NCBI GenBank assembly: GCA_963854735.1
Contig: OY978100.1
Location: forward strand, 2,108,001 to 2,172,000
Source of the DNA: Marvania coccoides
Lineage: Eukaryota; Chlorophyta; Trebouxiophyceae; Chlorellales; Chlorellaceae
DNA length: 64,000 nt
Direction: 5' to 3'
Shown: positions 55,118-64,000 of the stretch, in pieces
Position numbering within the stretch: the stretch's first letter is position 1
Layout of the letters: every line of letters starts with the position of its first letter
Position numbers and translations under genes: made by a program
The notes under the pieces: generated by a model
What the model saw: only the letters and a program-made list of their open reading frames with translations
Told to the model about the DNA's origin: nothing
Databases searched by the model: none

Positions 55118-56550
55118 CTAGAAGTCCGCTGCAGGAGGGCGCGCCTTGTTCCCGTCGCCCTTCACGCCATTGCCGGCGGTCTGCATTCCATCTCCAGCTG
55201 CCGGGGCATCGCCGGTCATTGTCCCGCGCTCCGTCTCCACAGTGCCACCAACATCGCGGGGCGCGTGTGCCTCAAATGTGTTAATCTCCATCGCCATGTA
55301 GTCGCCCTCTGCTTCATGCTCGGTGCGCTCGGTGCGGCCTTCAGCAGGGGCCGCAACATCGCGCGCAGGAGCATGAGACCGAGGGATTGAGATGTTGCCC
55401 TGCTCTCCTCCAAATGCCACGGGGTCGTACGTCCGCCCTGCAAAAAAATAGGCAAACACTTGTGTATAAATAAAAAATGAAAAAAAAAAAACCCGTCGAA
55501 ATAAAACAACTTCAAAACTTGCCTCCCTCGCCCCAGCCCTCGCGCAGCTCCAGCGTGCTGAGCTCCTGCAGCAGGCCCCTGAACTCCTGGTTCATCATGA
55601 ACCCCTCCAGCCCCTCCTCCACCAGCTCATACACGTGGGAGGGGTCCTCTGCAGCCAAGCACAAGAAAAAGCACTTCCGCATTACTGTTGGCGGCATATT
55701 GGGCTGCTTACGAACAGTTGAAAAAACCCACCTGTTTCGGAGAGGGACTCGAAGGCGATGGGCACTCCGGAGGCAGACACCGCAGCCAGAGCGTCCTGAA
55801 ACGCCTGGCGCTGAACGCCGCTCAGCGGGGGGACGGCGCCGTCGGCTTCTGCTGCTGCCAGTGCAGCAGCCGCCATGTTGTGGTGGGAGTGGGGGGCGTT
55901 CTTGCCGACGTGGAAGCGGCGCAGGTGCAGAAGAAGCTCCGCTGCCGTCGCCAAAAGGCCTTTGTCGCTTCCCTTGCTGGTAACCTGTGACAATGTAATA
56001 TGCAGGGTTGGAAGTTTATACACTGTTGTTTTAAAAAAACATATGAGAGCCTGGAGGTGGTTCAAACAAATGCCCGTAGGCAGAGGGAAGTGATTTAAAA
56101 CAACCCCCCACACTACCTCGTCAAAATCCCCAGAACCGTAGCCAGATTTTGGAGACGTGGCGGAGTGCTGCGGAGTGGCGCGTGATTCGTCGTCAGGGAA
56201 GTCCCAGCTGCCATAGGCTGCGTTGTGGGCAGCGGCAGAAGGGACGATCAAGGGCTGGACCTGTGGGGGGAAATGTACAGAAAATTGGGTGAGACATATA
56301 CACTGCAGAATGTGGAAGTAGCTGCGCTAGCTTTTCATCTTTACCCTTTTAACCAAAAAGTTAGAGCTGAAATCGCGTCGAGAGCGCAAACCCTTGGGCC
56401 TCCCGGCCACGCAGGGCAGGGGAGTAGCCTTGCGAGACAATTGCATATCGTGTTCGCAATATAAATGTGAAGATCCCTTCTCGCGCTTGCGCGAAATGCC
56501 AGCTGGCAACAGTCAATTACTTTCTTCTTCTTGTGATGGGTGCTGGCCAT
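55118..56550 (-). CDS. Uncharacterised five-exon gene
   Basis: Exons 56521-56550, 56117-56260, 55732-55984, 55523-55648 and 55118-55437; 290 residues, not recognised. The join of exon 1 (MASTHHKKKK) to exon 2 gives 'KKKKVQPLIVPSAAA'. Exons 3-4 carry the only well-formed helical part: 'GLLATAAELLLHLRRFHVG' and 'HVYELVEEGLEGFMMNQEF' with 'ELSTLELREGWGEGG'. The C-terminal third is acidic and low complexity. The donor of exon 4 is a GC (GGAG/gcaagt). All joins keep frame, so the gene is likely real and spliced. A protein-protein adaptor is possible; there is no evidence for more. Confidence 0.65.
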
Positions 56551-56625
56551 ATAATAAAAAAATTCAACTGTTTACACATTCGTGTTCACACGAAAACACT
56601 CGCCAGTTCTCAGCGGATACCGCCC

Positions 56626-57589
56626 TCACCCTCCATAGCTCTCCCTGCTTGGCGGCAGCTCCCCGACCTGGTCGAACAAATTCACCAGCTTGGGCGGCGG
56701 TCGCGCAGGGCGCGGCAGCAGCCTACCCTTCTTCTCAAACCACTCTGGCCGCAGCAGCGCCCTCAGCCCCAGTTCGTTGTAGTATACCGTCTTCACGCTG
56801 CCCCCTGCCTTCCGCACCGCTTCTCTGGCGCTGGCAGACGCCTGACTGACTTGCAGGTGCACCGCCGCGGTGAAGCGCTCCGCCCCATTGGCCAGCAGCT
56901 TAACCCCATGCCCGACCCTGCGCCTCACCACCCCGCTGTCCCTGAGCTCCTTCATTGTGACGGTTTGTGATGTGTCCAGCCGACCAGCGTCAATCCACTC
57001 CTGCAGACGGTCGAGATTCAGGGGGTGGTAGACGCGGGAGAAGGGGTTGTGGAAGCCGCGCTTGGGCACCCGCAGCCGCATTGGGGTCTGGCCTCCCTCA
57101 AACCCAGGCTTGGGGCCGCCCCCCGATCGCGCCTTCTGCCCCTTGTGCCCACGCCCAGAGGTTTTGCCCTTGCTGGAACCGATGCCGCGGCCCACTCGGC
57201 GAGCCTGGGCGAAGGAAATCGAAGAAAAGTGGAAGCATGAGGGGATGAAGAGGGGGGCAAGGGCGGCGGGCAATTATAAATGAGCAATCAGGGAGGCAAT
57301 TCACCTTTTTCGTCGCTCCAGGGTTGTCTCGAAGGTCGTTTAAAGTGACGTAGCGTCCGTCTGGGGGCGAACCGTCCAGCGGCGAGCCGAGATGGGATGA
57401 GGCAGCAAAACTTCTTGTGAATTGAGGCAGCAAATGCAAGGACGCCGGTGCTGCGCAGCTTGCCGAAGAGACCAAGCTTCGCAGCGACGTAGCTACGCTG
57501 AAACTCGTGGCTGCGGCATCAGCAGTGCCTCGTTGCAAGAGTTGTAAGAGAATCGATGAACATCTGCCGCCACGCCAAAGGCTGGCCAT
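56626..57589 (-). CDS. Organellar ribosomal protein L15 (uL15)
   Basis: Exons 57305-57589 and 56626-57204, 287 residues. Bacterial-type large-subunit protein targeted to an organelle. An N-terminal extension of about 75 residues (basic, hydroxyl-rich) precedes 'LNDLRDNPGATKKARRVGRG', which spans the splice site, then 'GKTSGRGHKGQKARSG', 'GFEGGQTPMRLRVPKRGF' and 'VSQASASAREAVRKAGG'. These are the classic L15 blocks. The C-terminus 'LLPRPARPPPKLVNLFDQ' is typical of mitochondrial rather than plastid L15, so mitochondrial L15 (MRPL15) is the better guess. Complete and in frame. Confidence 0.9.
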
Positions 57590-57755
57590 TGTGCAGCGAA
57601 ATGGAAAGAGTTTAATGTTGGAATAATTATAATTCAGTGTTGATCGGCATCCAAGTGAAATTGGTAATTTGGGAACTTGATTTTGTTTGACAATTTTTTT
57701 CTCAAGGCTCTATTTAAAAGAATGTTTTGAAACATAATATACCATAGCTGTTAAG

Positions 57756-58570
57756 ATGGCGGACCTCGTCGCAGAGTATGTCGATTGGAAGACAGTCGAG
57801 TGCCTCAATTCTAAGCCTGAGAAACCAATAGGAAACGCTCTCAAGCAGGTGTGTTGTTTCTGTGTCTCATTTAAAGCTGTCGGCGTGCTATGATAGCGCC
57901 ATCGGCAGCTGGTTCACCCCCCTCCTTCCCATGTGTGTTTGCACCGCCTCACCGCCCACAGAAGAAGAAAAATGCTGACCCTTTGCTGTGGCTATTGCTC
58001 AGGGGTACCGAGAGGACGATGGGCTGCTGCTGGAGTCGGACACCGACGAGCAGCTGATCATCCACATCCCCTTCAATCAGATGGTTCGGCTGAGCGGAAT
58101 TGTCATCAAGAGCACATCCGCCCCCAACTCTGCGCCCAAAAAGATCAAGCTGTTTGTCAACCGCCCCACAATAGGATTCGACGGTCAGTAGCAGCTCGAC
58201 AATGTGTGCAGTGAGGCAGCTTATTGCGATTGCTTTGTTGCGGCAGAGAGTGTGAGGCGGAGTTCATGCAGAGCAAGTTTTGCAGAGTTCAAGTAAACAT
58301 GTTGCTCCCTTCTACCCTATTCTTCCCGCAGAGGCCGAAAACACCGCCGGCGTTCAAGACTTTGAGCTGACGGAGGAGCAGCTTGCTGGCGAGGTGCTGC
58401 AGCTGCGCCCCGTCAAGTTTTCTCGAGTCAACTGCCTCACCATCTTCGTGGAGTCCAACCAGGGCGACGAGGACACCACGATAATTCAAAAGCTTGCAGT
58501 GCTGGGGTCAGCAGGCGACAAGTTCGAGGTGTCGCAAATCAAGGACCTCTCAAAGGAGCAGCACGAGTGA
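57756..58570 (+). CDS. PITH-domain protein (PITHD1/TXNL1 C-terminal type)
   Basis: Exons 57756-57848, 58003-58183 and 58332-58570; 170 residues. The PITH domain of thioredoxin-like 1 proteins binds the 26S proteasome lid. Here it stands alone: 'VECLNSKPEKPIGNALKQ', 'LLLESDTDEQLIIHIPFNQ', 'SAPKKIKLFVNRPTIGFD', 'ELTEEQLAGEVLQLRPVKF' and 'CLTIFVESNQGDEDTT'. There is no thioredoxin domain upstream; the ATG is 8 codons before the domain starts. Proteasome contact is known for human TXNL1 and only inferred for this stand-alone form. Confidence 0.92.
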
Positions 58571-59004
58571 CTTGAGGCTAAGCTTACTACTGCAGTTAAA
58601 AGAAAACGAAAATAGAGGGTACTCTAAATAATAAGAGAGACTTGGAAAAGAAGAGAGAGTCATCGTGTGGGCGTAATGGAAAAAGCTCAGTCAAGCTCAA
58701 AAAGCAGGGAAGCACGGTCAATTCAATGCAAGAAAGGTCGACACAGAAGGGACGGGGAAGAAAAAAAATGGCCAGGGGTCTTGTACGCATATCATGGGCA
58801 TACAGCCATTAACGTAATGCGACGATACAGCAGGAAAAAAGAGTATTATTGATTGCGACAGTTTAAGACTGCTGGTAGTAGGTAGGCAAGTCGATGAAAA
58901 ATGGTTCTTTCTTGTGTGGTGATCTATAGAGAGTACTCAATGCCCACATCTTCCATAACACGAGAGAAGGGAGCGAGGAGACGAAAATCTGTTTTATTTT
59001 CATT
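58571..59004. other. Convergent 3' spacer
   Basis: 434 bases between convergent genes, purine-rich on + near 58590-58850. No gene, RNA or repeat recognised. Confidence 0.4.
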
Positions 59005-59835
59005 TTACTGGGGGGCGGCACCATTGGGTGGCTGTTGCTGTCCCTGCTGCTGAGCAGCGCTGATCCTCTGTGCCAGGTGGGGCAGCGAACCGCCAGAAAT
59101 CTTGCGTAGCAGCGCCTGGAACGCCTCGAGGGAGTTGTCGGCGGGCATGCCGCCAGTGACAGCAGCGGGGGGAGGAATTATGGTGTCAATATTGTCGTTG
59201 TGGGCACCAGGGGCGCCGCTGCCGTTGTCCGCCCTGGCGCCCTCGGTGGGCACGTCGCCGCCGCCGGCGCCAGACTCTGCTGTGGGAACGCTTCCTCCTG
59301 CCGCTGCCTCGGTCGCCTGCTGCCGCTGCTGTCCAACCTCCTCCTTGACCTGCACAGCACCTCCTCCGTTGGTGGGCTGGAAGCGAGAAGGCTGAGGGGG
59401 GGCGTTTCCGCCGCTGCCAGCTGCCGCTGCATCCCTGGCGCGCATCATCTCCTGCGCCTGCTGCATAGCTGCAGCGTCCGCGCCCTGTTGCGGCGTGGGG
59501 GTGTGGGCGCGCGCAGCTACTGCTGCAGCCGCCGCAGCGATAGCGGCCTGCTGCTGCTGGGAGGGTGTGGGCGCGCGGCCCTGCTGCTGCCCTTGCTGCG
59601 CCATTTGCAGCGTGTGCTTGAGGGTGCGGATGTAGTCTTCGTGGTTGGTGGGCAGCTGCTGGGCTGAGGGGCCCGCCTGGCCTCCCCGCTGTGAGTTTGC
59701 GTTGAGCAGCACTTGGAGGGCCTGGAGGGCAGCAGGGGTGACCTGGGGCTGCTGCTGCTGCTGCTGCTGGTGCTGCTGTTGGTGGTGCTGCTGCTGGGCA
59801 TGGTTGGCAGCCGCTGCCGCAGCAGCATGGCGAAC

Positions 59836-59878
<43 letters not shown>

Positions 59879-61847
59879 ACCTGCTGCATGCGCTGTGCAG
59901 CGGCAGCGTCTCCCGCGCCCCAGCGCGCCCCCTGCAGCGCCGCAGCCAGCGTGTTTTGGTGCTGCTGCTGCATCATCTGCGCCTGCTGGTGTTGTTGCTG
60001 CTGCTGGTGGTGGTGGCGCTGCTGCATGGCCGCCCCCTGTGCCGCCTGCCGGGCAAGCAGCTGCTGCAAAAGCTCCGCGATCTCAGGGGAGGGACCGCCA
60101 CGCTGGCCAGCGGCGGCCTGCGCCGCGGCCAGCATCTGCAGCGCGGCAGCCGAGGGCGGCGGGGCGGCGGGCTGAGGGGGCGGACGCACCGCCGCAGCCA
60201 CAGCTGCATGGTGATTGGGGAGGCCGCCACCCCCGCCCTGCCGCGCAGCCTGCAGCATGGGCAGCAGCGCAGCCAAGGAGGGTGGGAACCCAGCAGGGGC
60301 CCGCTGCTGCTGTTGCTGCTGCTGCTGGGCATGTTGCTGGGCCGCCTGCTGCTGCTGTTGGGCGTGGCGAGACGCCGCCGCGGGGGGCTGGCCGAACGCG
60401 GCAGGGCCACCGTTGGTGCCAGCCAGCGAGCGCAGCAGGCTGGCAGCGGTGACAGGGCCAGGCGGCATCTGTGTGTGCTGCTGCTGCTGTCGCTGCATGG
60501 GAGGCCCGGCAGGCAGCTGGGCCGGCGGAGGAGGCGCCTGTGGTGCAGGCGCCTGCCTTCCCGCCATTTGGCGGTGCCAATGGATGAAGTGGGAGATGGC
60601 CACATGGTTGGGGCCGCACTTGAAGCGTGGGGCTGCGGGGGGGAAGGGTCCCTGCCCCGCTGCCTGCCGCATCCCCTGCTGCTGCCCGGGGTGATGCGTT
60701 GCTTCAGCACCGCCAACCTGCTGCATTGCCCTGCCACCCACCCCACCGCGTCCACGACCCCCACCACCCAAGCCCCCCGCCTGCGGCGTCCTCTCCCTGC
60801 TGTCGCCCGAGTCTTCGTGAGTGCGGTGAGCGCTGCCGCGCCCTCCCCTGGCCACCCCTCCCCTCCCCTTCAGCGACACCCCCCTGCGCTTGGCGAGGTA
60901 CTCGTCTTCTGCGTCCCACTCCTCCTCGTCCATGTCGTCAAATGTGGTCTCGAAGATGGCGGCGTTGCGGGGCGGCTTGCGGGGGCGCTTGCGGGGGGCG
61001 GGGGACCCGGGGTTGTCCTCGGTGTCGCTGTCAGGGGCTACAGGAGCGGCATTGGCATTGGCCAGATCGAACAACGCCGCCGCGATCTCCGCCTCATCGT
61101 CTCCGCGCAGGGAGGCAGGGCCGTCGCCAGCATCGCCATCGTCGTCAGCGTCGCCATCGCCGTGGGGAGGGGGGGACGCAGGGCGGTCCTGCTGGGCAGC
61201 GAAGCCGCCAGGGGCTGCAGCGTCCTGTGAGAGGGAGCATGGAAGGGGGTGGGAGGGAGAAGTGAGGGGAATGCGGTGAGGGAGTGAGGGGGGCACTTGA
61301 GATACATATAGGCGGGGGGAGGGGGTGAAAGTGGGTGAAAGTGTACCTGAAGGGCAGCAAGGCGGACTGGGTCGTGCCAGGCACGTCCTGGTCGCCTGGA
61401 TGGAGTGCCTGAAGAGCAACGGAAGGGCAAAGAAGGGGAGTTTGGTACGCGATTCTGGGCGTGTGCAAGACATCAGGTTCGATTGAAATTTTGAAAAGGC
61501 AAAATTGCTGCTCACCACTGCGGCGTTTGCGAGGAATAAATGAATCAAAGTCGTTCTCGGCCTCGGCCATGGGCTTGGGGGGCTCCTGCGACGGGCGAAT
61601 GCGGACAAATGATTTTATAATTGCCGGGTAGGCACTGAGGCTGGCTCCCTCTTGGAAGTGCTTCCAAGTTGATATAAATTCGGAACTACGAGTCGCTGCT
61701 CACCTCTGGCTCCAGCTGCTCTTGTTCGGGCTTTTCGACGCCTAGTGCGAGAGGTACTGGTGGTTCTTCGTTGCCTCCGTTTTGCGGGCTCATCTCCGCT
61801 TTCACCTCATTTTGCACTGGATCTGTAGCATTGGTGTCCGTCGGCAT
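59005..61847 (-). CDS. Glutamine-rich nuclear-type protein with long CAG repeat
   Basis: Exons 61704-61847, 61516-61585, 61347-61408 and 59005-61224; 831 residues. Starts at ATG 61847. The N-terminal 160 residues are acidic with a basic patch (PRKRPRKPPRNAAIF) and 'FDDMDEEEWDAEDEYLAKRRG', followed by Arg/Gly repeats. A short more conserved-looking segment 'FKCGPNHVAISHFIHWHRQM' lies near residue 300. The rest is dominated by Gln, Ala, Pro, His and Met, with a pure polyQ run (coded by a CAG/CTG array, about 59838-59879). Composition suggests a transcription co-regulator; the name of the complex cannot be told. Antisense frames over this repeat are artefacts. Confidence 0.7.
59838..59879 (-). 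repeat. Trinucleotide (CAG)n array coding polyglutamine
   Basis: On + it reads as CTG repeats, uninterrupted for about 14 units, within the glutamine-rich gene. Shorter arrays occur nearby (59749-59768, 60303-60358). Confidence 0.9.
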
Positions 61848-62780
61848 TGAGGCACGCACTCCCCCCAACCTCGAGTTGTGTAAGGGTGGCTAAATGCCTC
61901 CTGTAACCGGTGTAAAGATGTTGGCTCGTGAGCTGTGAGAATATTTTTAATTGTCACTTGTCAAACCAAATTCCATTGATAGATATGTCGGTTTTTTTCC
62001 CCAGTGTAATTATGCAACAAGAAGAAAGGGCGCTTCGTTTCATACGGTGGCTTGTGTCTGACCCCTTTCTTCAAAGAAGCTGAACGCTTCGATATTGCCG
62101 CTCTCCCTTCGATCTCGCTAGCTTTGGATTACTATCAGTTCGCGCTCTCCCACGGGGGGGGGGGGGGACACCAACTGCCAGTCGCCCCCCTCCCCCCCCC
62201 CCCCCCCATTCTTTACAGTCGCCGTCTTGCCATGCATTCTTACAACTTTGGGGTAGTGGTGCACCTGAAGGAGCACCGGGGGCGAGCGCGGGAGGAGAAA
62301 TTGGAGAAGAGGCAGCGGGGAAAGGAGCGGCGCAACAATAAAAGAAGAATAATGAATGAAGGAATAAGTGTAGAATTAATTGATTGATGTAGTATATAGA
62401 CAATAACATAAAAGAAGAAGAATGAATGAATACGTATATAATTAATTGATTGAGCGGCCAGGGCAACTATTTAAAACCTCAAGCAGCACACCACCACCAA
62501 CAGAAAATATTGTAAGATTTCAAGGATTTGAGACCTCTCTACTTTACTTTAGAATAATTCCTTTTCATTGAAGTAGTTTTTCTCCCTGTCATTCGCTCTT
62601 TCCATTGTTGATGATTTGTTCCCGGCACAATAATTGGAGACATTATGTGCGACGTTGACAACCAAACGCTCCTGATCTGATCTGATATTTGCAGCGTGAG
62701 TCCAGCCCGCCGATTTCAGACTGAAATTTGCTTCAAAATAGTTGACATCGTCAAGATGATCTTGCAACGCAGCAGGCAAC
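61848..62780. other. Intergenic region with G and C homopolymer tracts
   Basis: About 930 bases. A run of about 14 G (from 62154) and a C-rich tract (about 62184-62207) could pair or form unusual structures. No gene is recognised; the frame at 62052-62387 reads through these tracts and has no motif. Confidence 0.4.
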
Positions 62781-63958
62781 TCAGCGCACCACGCGATTCC
62801 TCGCATGCATGCCCCCAGCCATGAACGCGTCCCGTCGGGCTTCCATCCAGCTTCTTCGTCGCACTGTTACACCGGCCGCGTCACTCACCATCATCTGACA
62901 CGGCATATGCTGGTCATCGGTCCCGCTTCTGCGCTGCAACCTGCTACGCGGCCCTTCGCGCCCGTCTGGCGCCGACCCCAAGTGGCCACGCCATGTGGCA
63001 GCACTGTTGCCTGCATTCTCTGCGACCATATCAGACGGCAGGCTGGCAGCCCCGCACCCCGTCAACTGCAGGTCCACAGCCACGGCAGGAGCGACGTGAA
63101 GATGCACCGCGCCGCGGCTGCTCCTCACACCCACGTGGCGCGCGCCCTCGTTGATTTGTAAATCCACCACCCCCTGGGCTTCGATCTGCACTCTGCCGTC
63201 AACGCCGCCGATTGTGACGCCGCCGCCAGCTTGAACGCTCACACCAGCGCAGCTGTCGTCGCCCAGCGTCCCACCGCGCACAGACTCGGCACACAGCGAT
63301 CCACACGCAAGTGTGCCTGCCTTTTCGACAAAGCAGGCGCCGATCTGGACGTCTGCGCTGCCAGCATCGATTGACGCTTCCAGCCCCGCCAAGCGCTGCA
63401 CAGCCAGAGAGCCGCCACCCGTGCGCACCAAAACGTTGGCGCCCGTGATTTGAGAGACCGCAACGTCGCCTCCTTGGGTGTCTAGTAGCACCTCGCCAGC
63501 GTGCAGGGAGCCTCCTTTGATGGAGCCGCCAGCCGTGCTCACCACCACGCTGTCTGCCTCTTTAACGGCCGCGATGCTGACAGGCCCAGCCGCTGTGGTG
63601 ATGCTCAGGCTGAAGTAGCGCGGCGGCACCACTGCCAGGATCCGCAGCGTGCCTGGGGGTGGGTTTGATGCTACATGCGCCCCTATGTATTGAAAATGGA
63701 AAAATAAACAACTGATAAATAAACAGCCAGCTGGAAAAGGAAATAAAATGACAGATTTTCTCACACATCGCAGCCACGTCGTTCTCTCGCTTGATGACAT
63801 GGATGATCATGCCCTTGACCACCTCCGGCTCGCCATGTCCTTTGTACCAGCTGAAAATCTTGACGGCGTCGACAGACCCAACCACCACAGAGACAGCAGC
63901 AGCACGAAGGGATCCCAGCTGCAGCTCAAGGGAGCTGCCCACAGGGATGTCGTTGTAC
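62781..63958 (-). CDS. DUF4097/FAM185A-like beta-helix protein, 5' part cut off by the window
   Basis: Two exons are visible: 63765-63958 (acceptor ttaccag at its 5' side, so the gene starts outside the window) and 62781-63682. The join ATG-T/GG gives 'AAMWAHVASNPPPGT'. From there on the protein is a run of short beta strands: 'TTAAGPVSIAAVKEADSVVV', 'TAGGSIKGGSL', 'TQGGDVAVSQITG', 'TGGGSLAVQRL' and 'GGGVTIGGVDGRVQIEAQG', the parallel beta-helix of DUF4097/FAM185A proteins, whose role is unknown. The C-terminal 75 residues are Arg-rich and off family. The N-terminal part visible (GSSLELQLGSLRAAAVSVVV) is consistent with the same fold. Confidence 0.75.
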
Positions 63959-64000
63959 CTGGTAATGTGCGCAATAGGAGGAGTTGGAATCAGTTGTCAG

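Noticed and set aside
59713..61230. 505-codon open frame on + over the glutamine-rich gene
   Set aside because: It is the antisense of a CAG/GCN-rich exon and is almost only Leu/Arg/Gly; the minus frame has the splice sites and start.
1..64000. tRNA genes, CRISPR arrays, operons
   Set aside because: No clover-leaf with a GGTTCGANTCC-like B box was noticed on a read-through, no spaced repeats of CRISPR type, and the gene structure is eukaryotic. A tRNA scan was not possible here.

Overview
This window is nuclear DNA from a photosynthetic eukaryote, most likely a chlorophyte green alga. The genes are eukaryotic: nearly all are split by short introns (mostly about 75-180 nt), exons are GC-rich, and introns and spacers are AT-rich. 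Plant-lineage markers include a PEX14 with the plant-type C-terminal block, an A20/AN1 stress-associated protein, a thylakoid-lumen pentapeptide-repeat protein with a bipartite targeting sequence, a plastid-type NFU scaffold and an interstitial TTTAGGG telomere-like motif. I cannot name the species. All exon boundaries were worked out by hand from splice sites and reading frame; for each model listed with exons, the summed exon lengths keep the frame.

Layout. 1-13.2 kb: partial GAF-like membrane protein (-), COX6B (+), SPT2-like chromatin protein (-), Ku80 (+), a two-repeat DUF1538 membrane protein (+), a candidate structured RNA near 11.2-11.35 kb, and a TcdA/Tcd1-type E1-like enzyme (+). 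13.6-22.6 kb: a secreted multicopper oxidase (-) in 11 exons. Its third intron is 5.7 kb because it holds a complete 5.5-kb Mutator-like DNA transposon with terminal inverted repeats, a perfect 9-bp target-site duplication, a MULE transposase gene and, tail to tail with it, a YqaJ-type nuclease gene. 23.9-36.3 kb: lumenal pentapeptide protein, FANCJ-like helicase, a small unknown gene, a PDZ protein, a PGP-synthase-like enzyme, a DAACS-type carrier and NFU. 36.7-49.2 kb: tyrosine phosphatase, ATG101, A20/AN1 protein, a PLAT-PP2C fusion, an FHA protein, ribosomal protein uS10, an unknown gene and PEX14. 49.6-64 kb: unknown membrane protein, a small helical protein whose reading frame is broken at a C16 tract, OTU protease, membrane-anchored CGFS glutaredoxin, an unknown gene, a bacterial-type L15, a PITH protein, a glutamine-rich protein with a CAG repeat, and a partial DUF4097/FAM185A-like protein.

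The genes form no operon or pathway cluster; they are ordinary housekeeping genes (DNA repair, organelle biogenesis, autophagy, signalling) in mixed orientation. The unusual element is the nested transposon, which pairs a MULE transposase with a YqaJ exonuclease inside an intron without disturbing the host reading frame. Four of roughly 66 introns use GC-AG rather than GT-AG borders, which is a high share.
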